Shown here one piece after another: positions 27,101-37,351 of a DNA stretch of 64,000 nucleotides. The stretch is taken from the NCBI RefSeq assembly GCF_011397635.1, contig NC_064753.1, positions 38,173,822 to 38,237,821 of the forward strand. The letters run 5' to 3'. This DNA comes from Epinephelus fuscoguttatus. Its lineage: Eukaryota; Chordata; Actinopteri; Perciformes; Serranidae. A program made the translations under genes and the position numbers. Position 1 is the first letter of the stretch; each line of letters opens with the position of its first letter. The notes under the pieces are model-generated. The model made no database searches. It saw only the letters and a program-made list of their open reading frames with translations, and was not told the DNA's origin.

Positions 27101-30100
27101 GTGGAGCCTACTCTGCTACTTGTATTACACTGCCTGTCAGACAAAATTTGACTTGACTTTCCCATTTTCTCGCTTTTTCATTCAATTTTTTTGTTATATC
27201 TAGATGCTGTGCCTTTTATGTAGGCCATACAACCTTCCCTGAATGATGGATCCTTCATGTCAACACTAAATAAGTAGCACAATATCAGTGTACAAGTATG
27301 CACTTGACTGATGGTAAAATTCTGATATATTTATGTTGTCTAGCTCTTCAAGTGTTCAAGGTAAGAGAAGCAGCTCATGTAACTTACTGATCTGACAGTG
27401 CACTCCCTCGAAGCCGGGCTGGCACTTGCAGACGTACTCATTGAAAACATCTCCCCGTCTGGTCGGAGCAATGATCTCGCACGACCCATCGTTCTTGCAG
27501 GGGTTAGGACTGCAGGGTCCTGAGAGAAGGAGGAAAAAAAGAGATGAGTTTGAAGTGTATGATTAACTGTGCCTATCCTCCAATATGTTGCACTTTTCCG
27601 TACCTATCTCTGTCAGGTTGCAGGTGTCTCCACCGAAACCATCCACACAGATGCAGATGAATGGATCCTCTCCTATCCCTGTCACACATGTTCCTCCGTT
27701 AAGGCAAACGTTCACTTCGCAGTAGTCACCTGAGGAAATGAGAAAAACAGGAAGTGGAAATTATAAAATCAATCCAACAGCTATGAAAAATCAATCTTAC
27801 AACACCTTAACACAGTGAAAAAAAATTGCTCTGCCAATGGAATTCACATTTAACCCATTTTGTTGTCCAATGGTGGTGAATGTAACCTGTTACCATGGAT
27901 ACCAGACATCAGTTTCTTCACTGCCAACAGTACAGTGCAGCTACAACACATGTTTTGAGTGTTATGCTGTTTCTTGAATGGGTAAACTAATAGCCTCCTG
28001 ATCTTGTTATGTTATCACTGTCAACCCATCTAAGGTCTAAGCCTCAGCTGAACAGAACAAGCTCCCACTCCTTCTCTGGACGTTGTCACAACTAATTCTG
28101 GTTTTGCAAATCAATTCAGTATGTGTAGTAGAGGAAAATAAAGTTGGATTGGGCCGAAAACAAAGAGTATCATAAGAAAATTATTCAGGAAAAACATTTA
28201 AAGTAGCTGTAAGAGCATATCTGTGATTCAGAGTCTGAGCTCGGAATGTCTGCACACAGCTCTCAACATGGAGATGGCTGCACCGGCAGCTAGCAGCTAA
28301 CGGTGCTAACAATGGCAACAGTGCTGACGGAGCTATTAGTGGCCCCTTTACACTGCTTGTACAAGGCAGAAATGTTGCACTGTTAGCTGGCTCACTATTC
28401 TGCATAAAAGGTGCAATCGCAGAATAGGGGGAACAGAGTTGTCTCGCCTTTAAGCCAGCAACAGAGGTAGCAACAGTGACCTCTTTTTAAAAGGGACAAC
28501 CAACAGGACTGGATTTGTGTGACGTCTTGACAACAAGTTCTGTGTGCAACACAGCACAAGGAGATTTAAAAAGCAGCTGTTAACAATTAGCAACTAACTC
28601 AAAGAAGGAAAGCAACTGTCTGGAAACTGTGGAGACAATGAGGTCTGGCAACCCCTTGGACTAAAAAAATGAAGCCAACACAGAAGCGCCAAAAGCTGCA
28701 GTTCTCTGGACAGCCATTCAAGGCTGGCTCCAGAAGTCAGTTCAAGACCATAGACAGTCATTTCAATATGCCCAGCTTTACAGCAGAAATAAACATATTT
28801 AAAGCTGGAACTTTTATTAAGGCTTGAAGTTACACATGATAAAGGCTGGCTGGTATTAGTGACAGGCTGTCTGCCAATAGTGTTCTCTGCTTCTTAGTCA
28901 GATCCACCTCTCGCTCCACCACAGTGCCAGCCTCTCAAATATGGTCACTTCTGGCTCTAAAAAAACAAAATGGCGACGGCAGAGATGCCAAACTCGATGC
29001 TTCACAACTGGAGTCCACAAACCAACAGGTGATGTCATGATAGATACGTCCATTATTTTTACAGTCTACACACACAGGGACTCACATGCACTAACATGCA
29101 TGCAGAGCTTACCACAACAAAGAACAATCAAATAGTGCTTTGCTGCAATGTTAATGCTCTGGATGTCATATACAGCTCCTTTAGAAGGTGCCATCTTGCA
29201 ATTTAGAATTGCGTTCCCATCAAGTTGGGGTATTTACAAGAGGCTGATTTAAAAAAAAGCTTCTCATAATTCAATTCAACCCTGGTTAATAGCCATGCCT
29301 GTCAAACTCCACATCTCCAGTTTGTTTTCTGCTAAAAAATTTCAGTCTCCAAGCCCAAGCCAAAAAGATCCTGATGACATTAACAGGCGTCTCACAGGCT
29401 GAACAGTACACTCTGTGACAAAAACAAAGGAATGTCGTGTAAAATTGGTTGGGTGACTCTTTAATATCACAATGATATTGTTAAAATAAAGTGCTGAGTT
29501 TGGGGTACATTTGTGCCACTGTTTGATCTCTTAGAGCTCAACCAACACACTGAGTTTTAATCAGAATCTCTACTGAACAGAGAAAAGGAGAGATCTGTGT
29601 TTCCTCTTTGTCACTGGAGCATCTGAAACACCAGTGGTGCCGCGGCTTCAGCTGTGAGGCCCAAAGTGCTGAGTCACAGATCCTGGCTGGATAAGGAAAA
29701 TGATGGCATTGCCCTCAAGTGGGAGCGGCAGGACACAGATTTATGAGTCACACTGGAACTGTCAAAACTACAAAACCTTAATTTATAATCTTTGTGTTGT
29801 TATGTTTTTGACCAGCCAGTTGAGTCACTAGATGCCACGTCAGAGTTGTCATTAAAGCTCTGGGCAGTGCCAGGTGGAACTACTGGACTTTGATGTTATT
29901 TGTTTTTGGCGTCTATGAGGTAAAAACCTGTAGGACATGTGTAAATACAGCAGACTTTCCCTTTCTATGCCTCATCAATGAGGCTCAGATTTATGACACT
30001 GAGTCTATACTCAAACAGTTTCATACCAAAACTCATCTGACAGTCACACCTTGAGGAATTTGGCAGACTGGCTTTGCTATGGAAGTGACATGTTGAAACT

Positions 30101-31607
30101 TGAGAACAAATCTGAGTGTTTTGGCAGACGATTCAATTCACAAGAGGGAACAATTTATGCAGAAGAATGTGTTTTATATGGTTTCATAAAATTGGAGTGG
30201 AGACAAAATCCTTGTAGGCTAAGTGTCCTACAAATAAGTGTTGGAATGTAATTAGTTTGTCTTTTACAGCTCTGTATTTAAGGAATGGTGTCTTTATGAG
30301 CAAGAAAAGAAGCCACGAGAACCGTTAGTGTTTCCTACTGCATAGATACTGAAAATAATATTTGGTAACAGATATATTCTAATGGAAAATCTGCTTTCAT
30401 ACAGCCAGCATTGACAACAGAATGTCTCTACGTGCAGGATTAAGAGCTTGCAGGATTAGCCAGGTTGCACAGATGCATGCAGCTCTCTCAGGAATGAGCA
30501 GTTACACAACATGACGGTGCAGCAGCTCCCGAGAAGCTCAGGACACGCAGCACAACTGACTGACAGGTGGGTAACAACGAGCAAACCAAAATAGACCCTG
30601 ATGAACATCATGGCAGCAGACGAATGACCGTCACATACTGTCATAAAACACATCTGAATCGAGGCATTTTAAGTGCTCCCAAATGGGGGCACATTTCCAG
30701 GTTGCATTAAACTTAGGTGAGTGGACAGCTGGTTCAGGTTGGCTCCAGACAGGAGCACATATGGTGTTATTCTCCTCCCCATCTGCACTTCCTCTTGGTG
30801 TGACCACAGAGACGTCCTCAGGGACAGTAATATATTAAAATATAAGCACAAATAAAATGTGTACAAATCTGTTGTTTACAGGAAATCCCCCCTGGAGATA
30901 AATCATTACATTTCACTGCTGCAAATGACACTTCTTTGTCAAACCTGTCTCTCACAGTATAATCAGTGTGTAAAATAGTAATGACAGAGTCTCATGTGTA
31001 ATAACAGGGTGGTCTCACATTTAATTACCTGTTCTACCATAACAATAAAAAATTGCCATGTTGGAATAAAGGATTTACAAATTACATACTGACTTTTTGC
31101 AGGGGAAAACATATTTTCATGACTGAACACTGAAGTCAATTCAAAGATGATTTAGTGATGAGAAATGATAGAGAATATTATAATTATTATCTTAAACAGC
31201 TCCCCTTTTTGTCATTCATTAAAGCCCACTCTTTTCCCACCACCAAGAGACACTGACACACAGTAGGGAAAACAAAACCAGACTTCAAGACTCAATAAAG
31301 CCAATAGCCCTGGGTAAACTGACAGCGTAGGAAGAAAGTGGTGCGGAAAATAAGACTATGTGGCATATTTCTGTGTCAAAGTCGTTTTATGGACTGCATG
31401 GAAAGAAAATGAATGAAGTCTGCAGAAACCTGTGAGGATCTATACAAGTCAACAACACAAACAAACAACGAGTTCTGTATGAAAGCGATTAACCAGATTT
31501 ATGTAAGTGGTTTAAAAAGAAAAACACTTACCTCTGACTGAACACACGCAAAGTAGAAGAATACATGTTGTTAAAGTCGCTGTTAATACATTTCCGGGAC
31601 GTTTCAT
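18195..31607 (-). CDS. mfge8: Milk fat globule EGF-factor 8 (lactadherin)
   Basis: This secreted bridging protein has discoidin domains that bind phosphatidylserine on dying cells and an RGD that binds integrins on phagocytes. Ten coding exons join in frame: 31607-31532 (signal peptide), 27729-27604 (EGF1), 27519-27388 (EGF2), 22119-22006 (EGF3), 21608-21427, 21336-21181 and 20572-20428 (discoidin C1), then 19653-19469, 19371-19216 and 18338-18195 (C2). The product is 471 aa. RGD is at residues 89-91 inside a long EGF2 loop. EGF3 has the calcium-binding and Asp-hydroxylation pattern C-x-D-x4-Y-x-C. The C1 and C2 middle exons are both 156 bp, as expected for duplicated domains, and each EGF exon is phase 1-1. 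The EDIL3 paralogue looks similar, but hapln3/abhd2/rlbp1 neighbours fit MFGE8. Which teleost duplicate this is cannot be told. No breaks were seen. Confidence 0.94.
18919..19035 (+). repeat. tRNA-derived SINE in an mfge8 intron (antisense to the gene)
   Basis: GTGGCAGTAGCTCA (A-box-like, about 18925-18938) and GGTTCAAGTCC (B box, 18976-18986) sit about 40 bases apart. They are followed by the ATATGGAG, GGTAGCTGG and AGGTGCCAG blocks known from fish SINE copies. It lies in the last mfge8 intron on the opposite strand. The B box is intact; the right end is eroded. Confidence 0.65.
20661..21170. repeat. TTAA-target MITE beside an mfge8 splice donor
   Basis: This 510 bp element is bounded by TTAA (20661-20664 and 21167-21170). 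Its inverted ends are TTAAAAGTCCAGTGTTTAAGATTTAGG and, inverted on the right, TTAAAGGAACAGTGTGTAAG then ATTTAGGGGG. No transposase frame is present. It fills most of the intron between the second and third C1 exons of mfge8. Its right end is 10 bp from the 5' splice site of the exon at 21181. Confidence 0.8.
24668..24861. repeat. Fragment of a TTAA-ended dispersed repeat
   Basis: This stretch begins with GTGGCTAAAATACGTTTTGCTG, nearly the same as 45411-45432 in an abhd2 intron. It ends ...GAACTATCCCTTTAA with a TTAA. Only part of the element is recognisable here. Confidence 0.4.
25492..25800 (+). repeat. Dispersed fish repeat (AAGGCAAGGCAA type)
   Basis: The stretch starts with AAGGCAAGGCAAGGCAATTTTATTTATATAGC and continues with ACACAAGGCAATTCAATGTGCTTTACA. 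It is followed by an A-rich body and TAATGTTTTAAGCCCTGATTTAAA, a text I recognise as widely repeated in teleosts. A related but inverted short piece (AAAGTGCTTTG...GGTGCTATAT) is at 33500-33550. The class is not assigned. Confidence 0.6.
27730..31531 (-). other. First mfge8 intron
   Basis: This 3.8 kb GT-AG intron lies between the signal-peptide exon and EGF1. It holds a TTAA MITE copy at 28198-29184; the rest shows nothing recognisable. Confidence 0.65.
28198..29184. repeat. TTAA-type MITE, long copy, in mfge8 intron 1
   Basis: The left part (TGTCTGCACACAGCTCTC...GGAGATGGCTG...GGCAGCTA) and the right part (AATAGTGCTTTGCTGCAATGTTAATGCTCTGGATGT) match the two ends of a shorter copy at 47438-47898. 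The left edge has TTAA (28198-28201). The right edge TTAG is a decayed TTAA. The extra internal length may be a further insertion. No transposase is present. Confidence 0.5.
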
Positions 31608-31800
31608 ATTTGTTTACCCTCACTTTTTTTGTTTGTTCCGCACTGAGTTGTTTGTTCGGAGCGACGCGGCGTCTCTAAACTTCTCACCAATGCTGCCTTT
31701 ACGTGCTGTGGGAAATATCGGAATCCCTACTGGGATTTAAAGGAAGGACGAGGTGATGAATGAGGGAGCTGGATTTTTAATACCCGAGTTAAGGACATGT
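31608..31800 (-). promoter_or_regulatory. mfge8 5' UTR and promoter region
   Basis: This is sequence immediately upstream of the mfge8 ATG (31607), with a CpG-richer patch near 31655-31672 (GGAGCGACGCGGCGTC on the plus strand). No TATA box was certain. The start site is inferred only from position. Confidence 0.35.
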
Positions 31801-34138
31801 GACGTTGTAGGGGCGGAGAGCTCGAGGCCAGGTCAGTAAACAGACTGAGACAGTAAGATGTTTCCCAGCATCTTAATTCATGGTATTGTTTGATCTTTGT
31901 GCATTTCTTTATTTTTACTCTTTAATTTAGCCTAAAGGTGTCTTGCATTTTTTTGGTCATTCTTACAACTTAAAACAAAACCTTCAAATTCAGTTTATCT
32001 AGGATGTTTATTTTTGGCCTTATTTTATTTTATTTTCCATATTTTTTTTACTTGTATAAGTTTAAATATCTTAACCTAATCATACACCACTTACAGTCAT
32101 CATGCACTAAGTTATTTCTCTTTAATATAACTAAGATCTAGTAACTGGGGGTCAAAAATTAAAGTCATTGCAATCGATCACACAGTCTAATTAGACTAGT
32201 TGTCATTACCCATCTTAACGCACGATAAACAATTGAGTTATTAAATTGCCTGTTTTATCATAAGCATTTGAAGGCACCACTTCTCCCCTATACTGCAGGG
32301 TATAAGGAATTTGAATGAGCCCCTGTCTATCTATATTTTGCGCACTGATTCAAAGAGAATATGAAAATACCTGCATCTCATAATGACATTTAAACTCACA
32401 TTCATTGAATTATTGTCATGTTTCACCTACAGCGTTATCGGTGAGATCCCACCCACTCCCAACATCCAATCTGGAAGAGAAGCGTGAAAATTGGGGGGAT
32501 TTAACAGTTTGGTACTTTGCATTAATCCCCGTGGGAAAACTCTGCATTTTACCCTTGCCAACTATTTAGAAACACAGCAGGCAGGCACAGCTCTGGGGCC
32601 ACTAATTCCTTTGGTTAGGGAAGGATTACTAATGCCACACATTAGGATATAATAACTTTGGATTAAATGGAAAGAAATATAATTTGAAAGTTTATAACTG
32701 TTAGACTAGTTATTATATTATAATGAAGTTGCACAGGTATGGTTCATCTTGTTGCCAGCTGGAGGAATTTAACTCTAATGTCACATTTTTTGGCAGAAGG
32801 GTTTATGACGGTTATAAATAGACATATTTAGGTCATATAGCCAACTGCAGGCTATATGGGTAGCATATAGACCTATGCGCTGAGAGTGTAGACATAGAGA
32901 AATTGCATTGTTTTTCTATTTTCTTAGGGAACCTATGCATGATTAAACTGGCCTGGGAACCACACGAATCTGCTGGCTCATTAATATTTGCTCTAGTAGA
33001 TCCTAGATAATTGGCATTTGCGTATTGGTGTGGTGGTGTTAGGGTAAAACTTGAGGCTACATCACCCAGATCAAGAGCCTCATTAGAGAATCTGTTCAAC
33101 TCTGTCGCCGTCAGGTGGATATTATAGGGTACTGTAATGGCAACAGGGGCTGCATGTTCTCGAGTTTGTCCAAGTAGGACTTTACTTATGGCCATAGAGC
33201 GTTTAAGACTAATTGGTGCCTTTAAAGCTATGATGAATTAAATATCTAGCTAAACAGCAGTATAGCTACTTTACACACAGTCAGTAAAATACAAATGGAT
33301 TTAAGGCTGTCTGAGTCACCAAGTCTCTCCTAAAAATGTACTTCTGCAGGAAAGCATGTCCTGATTTTATCTTGGGTGTCTATTTAATTGCTATCTCAGT
33401 GATTTCAATTCTCATATGGCCTTCTTTTATTTTATCTTTGACCTTGGTGACATTTCATGACATTTTAGTTTGTTTCAGTCTTGTGTTTTAAAGGTGTTAA
33501 GTTTTATTGTAAAGTGCTTTGTAACTGTGTTTTGAAAGGTGCTATATCAATCGTTTTCTTTTTAAATCAAGAATATTTTATATTCAGTTTTAACAGGATT
33601 ACACAAAGTATATTCACAACAGGTACTAAACGTAAAGCAGATGTATGATGGGGAACAAAGCTTGAAATCAAATCACAATCCTCCCCATTACCTAATCCCA
33701 AATAGGCTCAATATTAAAAGAGAAGAGGAAGGATGTCTAAGTAAAAGGCGGGATCAGAATGCTGGTTAAAGTTTTTTTTCCCACCTAATTGCCATATCTT
33801 AAAATGTATGAGGAAGTGTGAGTTAAACATCAGCTGTGTTTTTTTTATTAAAAAATTCTAAAGATATTTTGCAAGCCAACAAAATATGACATTACCTGCT
33901 GGTAGATGCCAGCACATGGAGGTCTGTGTTGTGTAACATGTTTCAGCTCACGTTTCTGTCACGTTCAGGAAAAGACTTAAAAATGTGTTCAGTTTCCGGT
34001 AAAGCACTGCAACATTTATCTCTTAGACACTGTCATAAAAAAGGAAACACGTTTTAATACAAAAAGATATGATATGAACAAAGGATATATTAAAAAACAA
34101 AAGAAATGTGAATATGTGAAAATGACATTCTCATATAA
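31801..34138. other. Intergenic between divergent mfge8 and abhd2
   Basis: No confident gene is present. A 120-codon frame (33195-32833, minus) does not resemble a known protein. Around 32580-32650 there is a run of homeodomain-type words (GGATTA, TAAT). A short dispersed repeat piece is at about 33485-33560 (GTAAAGTGCTTTGTAACTG...GGTGCTATAT). As the shared upstream region of two divergent genes it may hold enhancers, but none can be proved here. Confidence 0.45.
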
Positions 34139-34429
34139 GGGGCGTGGCAGTTGAGCCATCTCGTTACGTCATAGTTATATTAACCAATGAGAGAGCCGGT
34201 ATGCTAATTCCAGATTCTTCCAGGACATGTCAGTGCTGCTGTTGCTGGTTCAGCTAGTGTGGCTAGCTTCCGCTCTGTGAACCAGAGGGCGTCCCACACA
34301 TCCAACAGCTATGGTTTAAAGGCACACAAAGCAACACAAACACAACAAACAGACGACATGCCACGAATATAAAATAAGAGGTGTCGCTTTTGAGCAGCAA
34401 GGAGGCGATTCATCTCTTCTTTAGCCGAG
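34139..34429 (+). promoter_or_regulatory. abhd2 promoter and first noncoding exon
   Basis: GGGGCGTGGC (GC/KLF-type box, 34139-34148), TTACGTCA (CRE/ATF-like, 34164-34171) and CCAAT (34184-34188) lie in order within 50 bp. A plausible noncoding first exon follows and ends at CCGAG|GTAAGTG (34429/34430), a near-consensus donor. There is no TATA box. The exact start site is not visible. Confidence 0.55.
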
Positions 34430-36513
34430 GTAAGTGAGCTAAAGATGCTGCTGCTGTGTGGTTTGGTATCGCTGCTCGGAGGATGCTACCTCATTAGACC
34501 GATAATTAACGGCAGAGAAATGGACCGTTGGGCTCTCTCTGATGCTGTGCTTGTTGATACAGGCTTCATAGCAGTATTTTTTAAGTAGAAAACAGGTCTA
34601 ACTGTGCTGCCTTTTTGTCTGTATAGTGATTTAACGTGAAGTTACTGCGCAAAAATATTCAGGGTGGCCAGCAAACTCGTCAAAAAGGCGACATGGTTTT
34701 CATTTTCTGGACCAGCAGGGTGAGCGAAGATGCGGCGGGGATTGTTGGCCTGCTCCCAGACAAACATAACACAGATGCACAGGGTAACTTCTTATTTTTT
34801 CGCGTTTAGAAATGCGCCTATTTATAACCATTTTCTCGCCATGTTAGCTAGCTATTGGGAACTAACGTCAGTGTGCGCCCTTGTGTCTGTAAATTCCTCT
34901 CTGGCTTGTTGTGAGTCGTGACAAAGAAGGAAGAGCTAATGTTAGCAGCTGCTGTGATCCCAGAGAGGATCGTTATATTAAGTGACACGGCGTGGCTTTA
35001 AAATACACACACTTTCTCCAGGCATTAGCTAACACAACTGCCAGATATAGTTACCTTACACAATGGATGTGTTTACAGTGGATGACACGGGTATTAGCTG
35101 TGTGTGGATGGTTATTTAATTAACCCTAATTGTATGTATGATCATTGTGGCACCATGGTTGCATGGAGCTGAGTTGTGTTTACAGGTGGTGTTTGTATAA
35201 ATCCATTGCTTATAGAAGACAGAGGCTAAATTTGGCAGATAATTATCTTGAAATCAAATTGTATGAGAGCAGTGGTAGCTTCCTCTCTGTGGTAAATGGA
35301 GCAGACACTATCAAGTACTCTGACATGTGTATTATGTGTTATTATTAACATGATATATGTGATTATTTACAAGACTGGCAGAATCCAACAAACACTTTAT
35401 GGCTTTATAGGAACAAAAACATGTTGGCAGATAGATATACCTGCCTGTGATACCACATCAGGTGATATGAGGTTAATGACACTTGTGTTAAGAGATAATA
35501 CAATCAGACAAACTGAATGTCTTGGAGTTTTATGATTGAGCTGAACAAGTTATTAAAATTAGAATGACCTGAATGGAGAAAAGCAAATAACTGATCACAT
35601 TTGAAACTTAAAATAGTGTTTTACCTGATGACTAAAAATGAATCCATTTGCAATACCAGTGATGTGAAATATCTTTCTGAATGGCCTGCGGGTGGAGTTT
35701 AAATTCTTGTATTTACTATACTTTTTGTACTTTGTATACCTATTTGTGTACAATTTATCTTTTACTATTTGTCACCTGTGTATTTCTGACTTGACTCTGA
35801 GTGTTTGCGTGCAGGTGTACAAATGGCAAATAAAGTGTTCTGATCTGATCTTATCCAATACCAGAATCCATAATCAAGTGAATTACTGTGATGATGTGTG
35901 GATGAAAAAATAATACAGGTCGAATTCTTTGGCTGGTTCAGATGAGTTTACTCAGTGGAGGTTCACAGCAAAGGATGTAGACTTCTCTCTGAAGATTAAC
36001 ATCAGAGCAAGGTTTTATAACATTACATCAAGGCTAGCTTAAAACAATGGGTTGTGGGCTTCGCTAATCAAGAGGTCTGTGTGACTACAAAGGTGGATAG
36101 AACTCAGGAAACCATGGACGGGCATATTAAGAATACAATCTGATATAATCTGCCCTAATCTCTCCAAAACTTCAGTGACAGTCTTCCTGGATTGGAAGTT
36201 AAAGAAACACACACACAGGTATCTGTTGATCAATGTTAAAAAGTTTCTCTCAGCACAGAGCAATTGTCATACAGAACAGCCGGAAGTTTATCAGTGAATG
36301 AGAATGCTGTGAAGACATGATAACACTGAAACAAGATAGATAATACTTTTCCTTCTACGCATGCTAAATGGTGCGTTTTATCGAGAGTCAGATTGTGACA
36401 AGACACTGAAAAGGCATCATAATGCGGGTGTGGATGATACTTTTAAGTGGAAAATAATGCTGGTCGTTTACTATTAATCATGGGCTAAATGCATTTTCTG
36501 TTTCTCTCTTCAG

Positions 36514-36591
36514 GTTTGACCACATCACTGTGACTTTGCCTCTTCACGTTTTCAGACGTTAGGAACAAGAAGGCCTACTTCAGGATAAATA
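36514..36591 (+). other. Probable abhd2 5' UTR exon 2
   Basis: The acceptor TTTCTCTCTTCAG and the donor GTAAGT bound a 78-base stretch with no ATG. It fits a noncoding exon between the promoter and the coding exon at 37345. This is inferred from splice sites only. Confidence 0.45.
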
Positions 36592-37023
36592 GTAAGTTAA
36601 AGACACATATAATTACAGCATTTTTTATGGCAACTACCTGATCATAACAATTGAAACACTGTCATCTATTTTTGTGAAATCCTGTATGGCAACTTCTCCT
36701 TTTTGTGGTCTCTGGTCTTTTTGATTCTTTACAGTTCTTGTTTTTTTCTGTTATTTCACAGCTCAGATGACTTTGTTTTGAACATATGTAAATTTTAAGT
36801 AAATATGTCAAGGTACAGCTGCATTGGTGCATTGCTTTAGAAGCAATGTGCGCAGCGTTTCTGCTAAATGTAATGACTTATTTAAAGTAATGTCAGCACC
36901 TCTTTCTTCTCCGTCGTGAGACTTTCTATTGGCACTTCATAAGCTGTAATGTAATTAAAGTGAGTGTATTAAATAAGTTATTGCTTTATCTGACCGAGTT
37001 GCCCTCACTCTATATTCCCACAG

Positions 37024-37065
37024 ATCTGTCGCTGCAGCGCCTTGGGCACCAAGAGGAATATTTAG
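37024..37065 (+). other. Probable abhd2 5' UTR exon 3
   Basis: The acceptor TATTCCCACAG and the weaker donor GTCAGT bound 42 bases without an ATG. It may be an alternative exon. Confidence 0.35.
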
Positions 37066-37351
37066 GTCAGTCTGACATCATCAGATATGTCTCTTTTCCA
37101 CGTCTGTGCTTTATTCCATCTCTGACCTAATCTCAGTTACCAGAAACTCAGAAAAAAATTATTATGTACAAGTCAGGGATGCTTTTTATTAAATTAATAC
37201 TTAAGGGGCACAAGTTTCTTTTAAGAATGCAGTTCTTAACTAATTGGTTGTGTATTTGTAAACATAATTGTTACTGAAATTTGAAATTTAGGTTCATTTG
37301 GGAAAACATTCAAACAAGTGTGGGCCATTGTTTTTGCTTTTCAGAATAATC

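Larger units (their letters stand above)
22120..27387 (-). other. Longest mfge8 intron (EGF2-EGF3), with repeat debris
   Basis: This 5.3 kb intron has GT at 27387-27386 and AG at 22121-22120. Apart from the repeats listed separately (24668-24861, 25492-25800), I see no gene or RNA in it. Two short stretches with many GGATTA- or TAAT-like words are not distinctive. Confidence 0.6.

Noticed and set aside
18195-31607. Reading the EGF/discoidin gene as edil3
   Set aside because: The protein resembles EDIL3, but EDIL3 is paired with HAPLN1, while hapln3, abhd2 and rlbp1 neighbours fit MFGE8.
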